Shown here: in pieces, positions 11,172 through 21,371 of the stretch
How the letters are laid out: each line of letters opens with the position of its first letter
Position numbering within the stretch: position 1 is the first letter of the stretch
NCBI GenBank assembly: GCA_002682825.1
Contig: NOKP01000002.1
Span: forward strand, 5,438,309 to 5,502,308
DNA: 64,000 bases
Direction: 5' to 3'
Source of the DNA: Neonectria sp. B-13
Lineage: Eukaryota; Ascomycota; Sordariomycetes; Hypocreales; Nectriaceae
The notes under the pieces: generated by a model
The model's database searches: none
Seen by the model: only the letters and a program-made list of their open reading frames with translations
What the model was told of the DNA's origin: nothing
Made by a program: the position numbers and the translations under genes

Positions 11172-12700
11172 ATCAGTGTCATGATTATCGGAGCACCGCG
11201 GCTAACGCTTGAGGATTCCCTTGATGGGAATAGGCTGGTCTACTTGATTTCGAAAGCATCTCTAGTTGCTCCCCTCGACTTCAACAGCAGCGCCGTGTCT
11301 TTTCCTTTCGACCAAGGAAAATCCTCGAGCGTCGGTGCTCACAACATGATTCTCGCATGCTCTCGTTTTAATTTTTGCTTTCGCTACACCCGATACCCTC
11401 CTGGCAACAAGCCCTTTAATACCCGTTACTCCACCAACACACACACAGCTGTATGTATTCGATTTCAATTTGCTTGAAACGTTTACAAGAGGTCGATTGT
11501 GATTGAAGGTGATGTGATGGAAGCGATGATGATGTGTCTCTTGCGGCAGGGACGTATACCCAGAAGGCCCGAAAGGGAACCGGATTTTGGGAATGGATGA
11601 TGTTTTGAATGCTGGATATGGATACCCAAACTCGTTCGTTTTAACTATTCCCATTGTTGTATGTATACCGTACAGTGCGCTGTTTTATCAAATTGATTTC
11701 ATGGCCTTCGTCTACCGCCAGGAACGTTTCGTTGCCACCACTGTTGACATCTGTGGGACATTGACATGCCGACATTGGGCGCCCCGAACTATCTTCAAAT
11801 GATACTTTGTGGATTCTGGAACTCAGGTTGACCTGTCTCTTTCACCACCCTGTCGCGTCAGGTCCCCTTCCCTTGCTAGCTAAGGACACAGGGGAGTCGT
11901 TAATGAGGAGGCATTAGTTGATACTAGTGATACAATTGAGCGTGTAAGCTTAGGGCTAGCTGCGCTAGTAAGAGCGCGAAGGAATTCAGAGCTACGCACG
12001 CTTCTTGCCGAGTAGCCTTGAGGTCTTGCGGTCATCACCCGCAGACTTCAGCATCGATTCCAACGACGCCTGGTTCTGAAGCTTTGAACTTGTCTTCAGA
12101 CTCAGCCTCAAGGCTTGAAACTTAACGCGACAGATTTGACACCGAAAGTTGAGTCAATGCGTGCAAGATATTGACGTCAGGCTCCAAAAGAAATCCGTAG
12201 TGTTAAGAACGGGGCTCTAGACTCGAGTCTCTGATCCCTTCTCGATCCGGGACCTGCCGTATCCTTTTAGCGATCAGCTCATCAGGGCTACTGAACAGTC
12301 CTCAAGTAGAGACAAGCCCAAGGTGGCCTGTGTACTAGGCACGTGCTGGATATATTTGACCGTCGCGCGGAAAGCCTTGCCGTCATGCTGCTCGTCGTTT
12401 GACACTTCACAGGCCACAAGCTCGCACTGCACCTAAGCAGGCTACGGTCCATGTGTTCATCTTGAAAATTAGACCCATCGCATGTCTGCATGAACTCCAT
12501 TCCTCCCGTATCTGGTGGAACTATCCGAGGCAATGCAAGGCATTGCAATGTGAGCGTCTGCGGAAGGGCGCCCGGCATTCATGCAGGGTACTTACTTACG
12601 TACTTGTACATGAACTCGGCAAGGAGTATTACAGTGTCTAAGGCGTGCTTGTAGAACTGAGGAAGGAGTGAGTTGCGACGTAAGGAGTGATGCGGGCTCC
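11172..12700. other. 3' UTR and spacer
   Basis: After the stomatin stop no supported gene is seen. Short frames at 11181-11802 and 12288-12641 lack family signatures and splice logic. Confidence 0.5.
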
Positions 12701-12708
12701 CGTGGTTG

Positions 12709-13843
12709 CTATAAAGCAATACATACCATTTCTCCCCTTCTCCCCTTCTCCCCTTCTCCCCTTCTCCCCTTCTCCCCTTCTCCCCTTCTCCCCTTCTCCC
12801 CTTCTTATTCTTTCTCCTCCAACCATCTACACTTCAAGTACCATGTTCAACACTTTTGAGTGCACCCTCAATACAGGACGTGATCCCACTTCCTCACACT
12901 CAAATCTGTCAACATCACCCGCTTCGCCCTTGTCCCGTCATTCCCGAGTTTTCTGGTCGCCTCCCGCCACATTCGCCCCCTCCTTTATCTTCACTGCATC
13001 TCCCTACGCACTCTCCTTCGGCTATCTCAGATCACTGCTTCACTCTGCGTTATCTGCTCTTGCGCTCTGGCTCCCACTCCATCCGCGCGCTCACCCTTTC
13101 GTTCGCCCGTTCATTCATGTCTGCCCCCTTCCATGCCCGATTCATCTCCCCAATCCCTCTGCGAAGTCCCTTCAGCTCCCTTTGCCTCTCATCCAATCCC
13201 CATTTCATGTATCCTTAATCACCATGTCTTCTCTCAACGATAGTTCTTCATGGAATTAATCGCATTGGCAACCGTCTTCACAGCTTTCCCCCATACTCCT
13301 CCCCACTGCTTCGTTGCTTGATTGGCTTTTGAGGAGAAAAATGCTAATACCAGATTGTTTGTTTGTTTAGGATGAACAACGTACCACCACCAGTATGCCA
13401 AAATGATCCCAATCTTCCTTCTTTCTTGAGGTAGACACTAAGACGAAATCAGAACAACCAGGACATGGCCAACAACCAGCTCCTCCTTGCACCTGGGACT
13501 TAATCAACAACTTGACTGTATGTCCTCCTCTCTCTCATATTATACTCAGTTACTTACTGGACGAGAAGACGAGGGCACCGGCCAACAGGTGTTCTTTCTG
13601 TGATCTCACCAGCCACCGAAGCCAACATTGCTGCGGCGAGTAAGTCATATCAACCATTCACTTTATTACATACTGACCAGTAAGTAGTAGCAACAAACTG
13701 ATTCACGTCACGGGAGGACTCACCCTTTACGCAGAGCCAGTCAGTTATTTCTTTGCTATTGTCGAGTTCCCAACTTATCTAACACATGGGCAGTTAAACG
13801 GAGCCGTTCATCTCGCTGCCGGCCCCCACGCCATCTCCTAGGA
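12709..13843 (+). other. Possible spliced transcript, function unknown
   Basis: A TATA-like element (CTATAAAG at about 12709) is followed by a pyrimidine-rich tract and leader-like sequence, the usual layout of a strong fungal promoter. Downstream, consensus introns are seen at 13640-13680 (GTAAGT...GACCAG) and 13740-13793 (GTCAGT...GGGCAG). Across these, one frame reads VISPATEANIAAA / ISSSNKLIHVTGGLTLYAEP / LNGAVHLAAGPHAIS and stops at 13841. The upstream exon or exons and the start codon could not be resolved; a GTATGT donor at 13518 has no acceptor at a sensible distance in the right frame. It may be a small unknown protein, a decayed gene or a non-coding transcript. No family recognised. 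Confidence 0.3.
12731..12805. repeat. 8-bp pyrimidine minisatellite
   Basis: About nine near-perfect copies of the octamer TCTCCCCT lie directly downstream of a TATA-like box. On the plus strand the tract is all pyrimidine and could act as a CT-rich promoter element. It has no spacer/repeat alternation and is not a CRISPR array. Confidence 0.95.
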
Positions 13844-14265
13844 GGAGCAGGCAGAGTGCCTGACAGAGGACGCTGCGGGGCTCAACCTGAGAAAAACTTC
13901 TGGTTCAGTCCACGGATATAGGAGACAGGCGAAGGATACAACACAAACACTTGCTCTCAATTGTGCTTTGAGTGCGGGATATCAAAGACATAATCTCTGT
14001 TCACTACCGGCAATCGTACAATACGATAAACTGCCAATCAATTTGAGCTCACTGCCTTCCACCACGTCGCGGCTCGATAGAGGAGCCTCCTCGTAGGTGG
14101 CTCCTAACTCCTCACTCTTTAACCCTCATTCCTTAACACTCGCTCCTGAACCCTTACTCCTGAACCCTCACTCCTTATTAATTACTAAAGGATGGCTTAC
14201 CCTTTGCATGTAAAGGCTGTTACTGCCGTGAACCGTTTGTGACTTGGTCGTAATGGTTATCAATC
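13844..14265. other. Spacer downstream of the monooxygenase
   Basis: No gene seen. Imperfect repeats of the type CTCCTnAACCCTCAC occur at about 14098-14178; they resemble a short degenerate minisatellite. Confidence 0.4.
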
Positions 14266-16195
14266 TTACTTGTCTTCGTTATCATCGACGTCGCTGGTGT
14301 TCGCCTGCTCAATCTCAGCACGTGCTCCATCCCATTTCTTCCGTTTCCCATCGAAAAGCCTCCATACCGCCGCAGTTTGCGGACCATCCATCAGCATGTT
14401 CCACAATCTCCTCTCCTTTAGCCAGAAAAGCCATCCCATCCAGCCCCAACCTAGATGCCCCTCGACGCCCATACCCGCGGTCTTGTCGGCCCAGATCAGC
14501 CAGTCTCGTGCTGGCACCGACGCTGGGATTACTGTCCCCCGTTGCGCCATGCTGCTAATTCGCTTCTCTTGAAGCTCCATCCATCGCTCCATCTCTATCT
14601 GGGCGGGTAACTTTGAATGTCCCGCCCAGACGTGGGCGATGCACATGCTTGCGATGTCAGCGAGTGAGAAGGCGCTGGTGACGAACCACGCACAACCGAG
14701 GAACGCGAGGGAGTTGGGTTCCTTCAGCGAGAAGACATTCTGATACAACCGCGGGAGTGGACGGCCCTTAGACCCGGGAGCGTCGAGCCAGGCGGACGAC
14801 TTTTCGTCAACAGGGCTCGCTTGGGAGTCCAACAGGTCGAAGCTATACTTGTAACCAGTGCAACAGATAATGACATCGGCTTCAACGAGTTGCCCGTCTT
14901 CTAGCTCAACCTCCCTCGGCCCGACGATCTTCTTGATTCCAGGAATGGATTTAATGTCTCCTGTCTGGAGTCTGTCGATCAATGTATCTGACACAACCGG
15001 GTTGACGACTTTAATTGAAGGCGCCGGATCGAGACGCCACGATGGATCTACATCACCAAAAGCCTGGTGCATGATGAACTTGGCTTTTTGGTTGAACAGG
15101 GATTCCGAGTATGACGGGTACCACTTCTCGAGGAAGCCTACCAAGCGTAAGAGTCGATACGTGAGCCCTTTCGTTTTTGTGATCTTGTCCATATCACGAG
15201 GCAACTATAGCAATTAGAGTGAAGGGCAAACCCGGATTTGTCGACTTACCACAACGGCTCCATGGTTGTGAGCAACGAGTACGCTGGAAGCCTTGCCAAC
15301 CAACTCTTCGGCTATGTCGTTTCCTGTGTTGCCGAGTCCGAGAACAATAACTCTGTTTCCCGCAAATGAATCCGGTCTTGAAATCGTCAGCTGTCCATCA
15401 CTTAATCCCATGCCTGATCGACGCACCGTTTGAATGCTTTGGAGTGTATTATCCTGCCCTGAAACAACCTCGATCCCTTGATTTGAGGCATGACAGGCTC
15501 ATGATGTGGCCCCGTAGCAATGACGACCTTTTCATAATACTCGGAGGGTGCGAAGTCGAAGTCGAGCCGCCATTTGTTGGACTCTTCCTCTCTTGCGACA
15601 TGCTTGACGGCGGTATTCAGCCGCATGTGTGGTCGCAGGTCAAAATGATCCACATAGCTCTCTAGGTATTGGCTGACCTGCTTAGCAGAGCAGAAGGATG
15701 GGGTTCCTTGAGGGGTTGTCAGATAAACTGGGGTTAGTTCCAGCTATCGGGGGCTTACCCTTTTGAAAGGGGAAATCCGTGTAACAGCCCTGGAAGAGTG
15801 GTAAGATTCCGATGTAACTCTTGAGGAATCTATCGCGGGGAGTCTCATACCCGATCAATGGAGACGTTCACAACGGTTGCTTCGGCCTTGTTAGAACGCA
15901 GTATAGAAAAAGAGACATGCTGTAGCTTACACTCGAGTACACTTAACGTGTTCTCATCCTCCGTAAAGTGCCATAGGCCTCCGACGTAGCTGCTCCGTTC
16001 GAAACCAGTGACATCAAAGTCTTCTTCCAGCAGATTCTTGACAGCCACTATTCCCATGGCTCCTAGATAAGAGACAGTCAGTCGGTCAGTCAGTCGGTGG
16101 TCTGCTTATTCCACGGGAGAGCAAAACACGCCCATCTTACACGCACCAAGGCCAATTACGGCGACTCTCTGGTCTCGTGGGTCGAGAGTCTCCAT
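14266..16195 (-). CDS. Flavin-containing monooxygenase (FMO/BVMO-like)
   Basis: Seven exons on the minus strand: 16147-16195, 15931-16062, 15851-15879, 15759-15789, 15427-15706, 15250-15376 and 14266-15204, giving 528 residues. All introns are GT-AG and 45-84 nt. The FAD-binding motif is split by the first intron (VIGLGAMG, Gly15-x-Gly17-x2-Gly20). Exons 2-4 give the family pattern SVLESTVVNVSIDRG followed by CYTDFPF. The FMO fingerprint FQGRIIHSKAF lies at about residues 162-172 and the NADPH Rossmann motif VLGLGNTGND at about 185-194. An ATG dipeptide region (VIATGP) is also present. Such enzymes oxygenate soft nucleophiles (N, S) or ketones using NADPH and O2; the substrate here is unknown. 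Two exons of 29 and 31 nt are unusually short, so automatic annotation may miss them. Confidence 0.92.
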
Positions 16196-17083
16196 GGATA
16201 ACAGATCAGCGGCTCATGTTGTTGCAGAAGTAAAAGAAAGAAGGTGAACCGCGGAGGGGAAGAAGCAGGAAACACAGGTGACATGATGTTTCCGTGCGGC
16301 CGGGATAAGGTGGGTATCCCTGTCTGGCCCTGTAGCAGCATGATGAGAAGATGCAAGCCGGGCCCGGGGAATTGAACGGCTCCGCACCGACTCGTTGCTC
16401 CACCGCGGAGCTAATCCGCGCATCTCTACTCTTTGGTCTACGACTACGTTGATGGGAAATTCGACAGCCTCAGCTTGAAAAGCATCTAGCAGCGACTGGG
16501 TAGTCAGTCGGTAGTCCTGTTGTGCTGGGGGATTCGCTGGCAAACGACAAGCTAAGGCACGGGCTTGCTGCTTCCACGCCAAGGACGCCATCGCCTCTGA
16601 CGCTGGAAACCGCGTAAACAACATTCCAAAGGCTTGCCTGACAGTGTAATTCCTCCATTCAGAATCTTATCGCGGCTCTCAATGATTTATTGGTTCTTTA
16701 GTCGGAATTTTTCGAATGCCCTTACACGCCGGTTCTCGAACAACGTGCTTGCGGTGTGCTTATCGGCAACAGCTGTTGACATGCCTGGCTGCCAGCGCAC
16801 TCAATCTTTCACATGGCAACACAGCCAAGCCGAGAAATAGGGACCAATTCCATGAATCGTGACTGAAACTGGAATAGTTACACTCACAGACTTTAGGTAA
16901 ATTACGAGACAAAGATATTCGACACAGAGGATAAAAGAACACCAGTGTTGTCATTTACTCAATTTAGAACACAGATGGATTTAGCGTGGGCCTTCCTTGT
17001 CCTTGATAAAGGCTAATTGTGATTTGTCGAACATCGAAGTCGAGCAACCGACTCGCCATGGGAAGTGGATCACCACTTCAATA
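16196..17083. other. Monooxygenase promoter and spacer
   Basis: No supported gene. A palindrome GCTCCGCGGTGGAGC lies at about 16398-16412, roughly 200 bp upstream of the monooxygenase start. It sits inside a tRNA-like fold on the minus strand (16348-16426). A short degenerate CAGTCGGT repeat occurs at 16078-16096, inside the first intron of the monooxygenase. Confidence 0.45.
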
Positions 17084-17155
17084 GGTTCCATGGTCTAACG
17101 GTTATGACTGCGGATTCTGATTCCGCCAGCGAGGGTTCGACTCCCCCTGGAACCT
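17084..17155 (+). tRNA. tRNA-Gln (CTG)
   Basis: A 72-nt intronless cloverleaf. The acceptor GGTTCCA pairs with TGGAACC. The A-box is TGGTCTAACGG, the anticodon arm GCGGA-TTCTGAT-TCCGC gives anticodon CTG, and the T-arm holds GGTTCGACTCC. A T5 run at 17159-17163 is the Pol III terminator. Unlike the other three tRNA genes in the window, it has no intron. Confidence 0.95.
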
Positions 17156-18456
17156 ATCTTTTTGTCGTCGGTGACAGACAGTGTAGTGCGTCTTCTTGTC
17201 TAGTCCGAGTAGCTCTTTTTTGTTCTTCTGTTGTCGTAGTTTTATTTGGTGGCTGTCAATTGAGTTGACGCTGCGCCGAAGCTTGATTGGCATTCTTCTG
17301 TTTCCGGATTTGGAACTTGCTGGTGGATTTGGCTGGTCTGTTTGTCTATCTATCTGTGTATACCTCGCGGAATTGTCTCGTACTGCAGTCAGAATGACGA
17401 TAATGAGGATAATTTTGCCTGGTGAGGCTCTATCGATCTCTTTCACTTACACCTGTCCTCGTAATTTGGCCCCACTGAATTGGTCAAGTTGTCTGTTTCC
17501 TTCATCGCGTGTAGGAAAGCGTCGCCCAACATGATGACAGTGGGAAGTCCGTTCACTCTCACAGAAGATTGCATCGACCGAGGGAATTAATCTGACCAAG
17601 CCGTAATTTCATCGAAGAGGCGAAGCTCGTCCTTAAGACACTTGGTCGCAAGGTCTCCCATCATGACAAGTCCCACTCCGTCTTCGGTGGAGGCTTCAAT
17701 CCATCTTGGTCCGCGACTACCCGAAGAGGAATCCACACGCATCACTCATGACTGGGATGAGCAAGTACAGATGGCTGTAATTGACGAATAAACAGGATGC
17801 GGAGGTAGACAAGAAGATTGAAGACAGATAAGGCTTGGCTTTAGCTGGCGACGTTTTCCCTTGATATGGCGCGATTGCCATTGAATTGCACCATTGCTGT
17901 GCGATATACGAATGCTCAACCTCACGATTAAAGCAGCGTCGTCGGCGTTGCGACGGGATTCTTGTTGACCTACCATGACATCCAAAGACGGGCAACATAA
18001 CCCTCGAATTCACTCCAAACCAGTCTGACCACTACTTCCTAAAGCGCCAACATCTTACATCACCTCTCATAAGCGATCGCCTCCATCTCACACGGACCGA
18101 CGCCGTGGCTGTGAGTGATTATCTTACAGGTCCGATCCCGGGCTGCCTGAGGCGCCAAAATCGGTTGCATCATCCCGCTAGATTCGGTAAACCGCCAACC
18201 TTGTGAGCCTCTAGTGCTGCGTCGCACCCTCCTATAAATCATTCTTCCCCTGTTGGCTCTCGACTGTGACATCCCTCCATTCGGCTGCCGGACCACAAGG
18301 ATATCGCGACATCTTTGGCGGCCACGGCACTGCGCCGTCTTGTTCTTCTCGCTGCTTGCCCCTCGCTCTACCCGATCCGCGAAGCTCCAATCCCCCGCCA
18401 TTCCGAATACCGAACACGTCCAGACCACGATGCGACCGCCGATCTGAACCGCCACC
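17156..18456. other. Spacer and ATM1 promoter
   Basis: No supported gene. Open frames on both strands have no family signature, and the large minus-strand frame at 18060-18806 is antisense to ATM1. Confidence 0.5.
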
Positions 18457-20607
18457 ATGCTGCCTCGATTATTGTATCGCTCGCCGCTGGGCTGCCCTCG
18501 ATGCAGTCTTGCGAAGACATACTCGCGCCCTCCGTGGCTGCCCCAGCGGCCGAGCACTGTCCATCCGTTCTGGACCTCGGCCGCCCCACGCCGTGAACAA
18601 CCTCCGGCGTCCGGAGCTCCCAGCAACGAACCGGCCAAGACTGCCGCCGTCAAGGCCACGGTTGTCGCCGCCCCGAAGACCCCGTCGAACACCAACCATG
18701 ACCCCCTCGCGATGGCGGACAAGTCTGCCTCTGAGCAGCGCAAGGCCGACTGGGCCATCATGAAGGAGATGACTCGGTATCTGTGGCCCAAGGATAGCCT
18801 AGGCACTAAGCTGCGCGTCGGCCTGGCCGTCTTCCTGCTGGTCGGCTCAAAGGTCCTGAATGTTCAGGTTCCCTTTTACTTCAAGAGCATCGTCGATTCA
18901 ATGAACATTGACATCGCCGCTGTGGGAGGCACCGCCACCACCGTCGCAGGTGCCATGATATTTGCGTACGGCGCCACGCGCGTCAGTGCGACGGTGTTCC
19001 AGGAGATGCGCAACGCTATATTCGCCTCTGTTGCGCAGAAGGCTATCCGAAAGGTTGCATGCAACGTTTTTGACCACCTGCTGCGACTCGACCTGTCCTT
19101 CCACCTGTCCAAGCAGACCGGCGGCTTGACCAGGGCGATTGAACGGGGTACCAAAGGAATCAGCTTTCTCCTGACGAGCATGGTCTTCCACCTCTTGCCC
19201 ACCGCGCTGGAGATTGGAATGGTCTGTGGAATCCTCACCTGGCAATACGGCGCACAGTTTGCGGCCATCACCGTGCTCACCATGGTGAGCTACACTGCGT
19301 TCACCATCTGGACTACTGCCTGGCGCACCAAGTTCCGGAGACAAGCCAACGCCGCCGACAACAGGGCATCAACTGTGGCAGTCGACTCTCTCATCAACTA
19401 CGAGGCAGTCAAGTACTTCAACAATGAGAAGTTTGAGGTCTCGCGTTATGACAAGGCCCTGCAGCAGTACGAGAAGAGCTCCATCAAGGTGGCCACATCC
19501 CTGGCGTTCCTGAACAGTGGTCAGAACATCATCTTTTCCACCGCATTGACGGGCATGATGTACCTCGCTGCCAACGGTGTAGCGGCCGGCTCCTTGACGG
19601 TGGGTGACCTGGTCATGGTCAACCAGCTTGTCTTCCAGCTTTCAGTACCGCTCAACTTCCTGGGTTCCGTCTACCGCGAGCTCCGACAGTCGCTTCTTGA
19701 TATGGAGACCCTTTTTAACCTTCAAAAAGTCAACACTGGCATTAAGGAGAAGCCCAACGCGAAGCCCCTTGTTCTCCATAAAGGAGGAGAGATCAAATTT
19801 GAGAACGTCAACTTTGGATACCACCCTGAACGCCCGATCCTGAAGAACCTGACATTGACCATCCCCGCTGGCAAGAAGGTTGCTATTGTTGGTCCGAGTG
19901 GATGCGGCAAGTCGACGTTATTACGCCTGCTGTTCCGGTCTTACGACGTTCAGGACGGCCGGATTTTGATTGATGACCAGGATATCCGAGATGTCAACGT
20001 TGACTCTCTGCGGAGATCCATCGGCGTTGTCCCTCAGGACACTCCCCTTTTTAACGATACCGTTGAACACAATATCCGATATGGCTCCATCAACGCAACC
20101 CATGAAGAGGTAGTAGCGGCCGCCCAGCGGGCTCGCGTCCACGACATTATTCAACAGTTTCCCGATAAATACCAAACCAAGGTTGGTGAGCGCGGCTTGA
20201 TGATTTCAGGTGGCGAGAAGCAGCGACTGGCCGTGAGCCGAATATTACTCAAGGACCCGCCACTACTCTTTTTTGACGAGGCAACTAGCGCCTTGGACAC
20301 GCATACTGAGCAGGCCTTGATGGTGAACATCAACGGCATCCTCCGCGAGAAGGGTCGTACTAGCGTCTTTGTCGCGCATCGCTTGAGGACTATTTTCGAT
20401 TCGGACATCATCATTGTCCTCAAGGAGGGCCAGGTGGCGGAGATGGGCACCCATCGCGAGCTAATTGACCGCGCCGGGGTTTATGCAGAACTATGGAGTG
20501 GTGAGTCTTTAAAACGAAAGAGGAAGCTGCTCAGAATTGCTAATACTTTGACAGTTCAAGAAACTAGCTTCCATGATGACGGGACTGCCAGGAACGAGGA
20601 TGTCTAG
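18457..20607 (+). CDS. ATM1: Mitochondrial ABC transporter ATM1
   Basis: Exons 18457-20500 and 20555-20607 give 698 residues. The ATG sits in a strong context (CCGCCACCATGC). The Arg-rich, acid-poor N-terminus ([15 protein letters not shown]) is a typical mitochondrial presequence. The half-transporter has six membrane segments (about residues 125-400) and one nucleotide-binding domain: Walker [10 protein letters not shown] at about 479-487, signature ISGGEKQR from about 583, and Walker [13 protein letters not shown] with Asp at about 607. ATM1/ABCB7 proteins in the inner membrane export a glutathione-bound sulfur compound for cytosolic Fe-S assembly and iron sensing. The last intron (54 nt, GTGAGT...GACAG) is a multiple of three and has no stop, so retention would insert 18 residues; splicing restores ELWSVQETSFH. 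The adjacent gene is a siderophore transporter. Confidence 0.95.
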   Translation: MLPRLLYRSPLGCPRCSLAKTYSRPPWLPQRPSTVHPFWTSAAPRREQPPASGAPSNEPAKTAAVKATVVAAPKTPSNTNHDPLAMADKSASEQRKADWAIMKEMTRYLWPKDSLGTKLRVGLAVFLLVGSKVLNVQVPFYFKSIVDSMNIDIAAVGGTATTVAGAMIFAYGATRVSATVFQEMRNAIFASVAQKAIRKVACNVFDHLLRLDLSFHLSKQTGGLTRAIERGTKGISFLLTSMVFHLLPTALEIGMVCGILTWQYGAQFAAITVLTMVSYTAFTIWTTAWRTKFRRQANAADNRASTVAVDSLINYEAVKYFNNEKFEVSRYDKALQQYEKSSIKVATSLAFLNSGQNIIFSTALTGMMYLAANGVAAGSLTVGDLVMVNQLVFQLSVPLNFLGSVYRELRQSLLDMETLFNLQKVNTGIKEKPNAKPLVLHKGGEIKFENVNFGYHPERPILKNLTLTIPAGKKVAIVGPSGCGKSTLLRLLFRSYDVQDGRILIDDQDIRDVNVDSLRRSIGVVPQDTPLFNDTVEHNIRYGSINATHEEVVAAAQRARVHDIIQQFPDKYQTKVGERGLMISGGEKQRLAVSRILLKDPPLLFFDEATSALDTHTEQALMVNINGILREKGRTSVFVAHRLRTIFDSDIIIVLKEGQVAEMGTHRELIDRAGVYAELWSGESLKRKRKLLRIANTLTVQETSFHDDGTARNEDV

Positions 20608-21371
20608 GAGGAGGAATCAACCCGTACTCGACAGTGATGACTGGCTGTCGTGTCATGGGGGTCCATGCGAGCTCCAGCAAACAAAGCATATTAGACAATC
20701 AATACAGTAACGCGAGGCTATCCGCAAGGGCCAACTTGTCAAACTGGAAGCGATCCAACGTGCTGGGTAGATGTGGAGCAGTTCGACCAAGCATGAAGAC
20801 AGTTGCGATTTCGGCCGGCCAGCGGAGCCGAATGGGGAAACCCGCGATGCTCTCACGGCGAGGGTCGTGGGTTGCATCCAAGACTTTGAGTCCATCGACA
20901 AGGCGACAGTGTCAAGGCCTCGTGAGTGATCTACACGAAGGGTGCATATTAGTAGGACGACTGTGGATTTACCAGTATGGCCGATTGGTTGTTACGTTGC
21001 ATCCATCCACTTCTTTCATCCTTCCAGCCTTACGCGAACGAAACTGAGAAAGGTGAAGATACCAGGGGGTGGCAAGGAATACGTGAGAGTTGGGGGCACC
21101 ATCTCCACCTGTGATCTGATCAGATTAGATCATGCTTACTTTATTCGCCAACTAGATTCTGCCAGTTCGTGTAGGCGGCGACGATCTCTCCGAACGGCGC
21201 GAGTCGCAGTGGCCGACTTTTCCGTGGGTCCTGTCGTCTTGGCTTGGCTGTCCGGCCGAACGTTTCCTACATAATGGGACGGCCTACAGCCACGATGGGT
21301 TTGTCTTACCCGTGAATCACCGTTCGTACACCCGCTCTATAAACTTCTTTCTATCGGTCTCGGTTTCAGCC
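20608..21371. other. Promoter of the siderophore transporter
   Basis: No gene seen. A perfect 12-bp palindrome ATCTGATCAGAT at 21114-21125 lies about 250 bp upstream of the transporter ATG. Each arm reads ATCTGATCA, one base from the iron-regulatory GATA-factor consensus ATCWGATAA. Confidence 0.45.

Noticed and set aside
12731..12805. CRISPR-like array
   Set aside because: Contiguous octamer repeats without spacers, in a eukaryotic genome.
12687..13259. 190-residue plus-strand open frame
   Set aside because: Low-complexity Pro/Ser/Leu composition arises from the CT-rich minisatellite and leader; no family signature.
18060..18806. 248-residue minus-strand frame
   Set aside because: Mostly antisense to the ATM1 5' end; no family match and no splice support.
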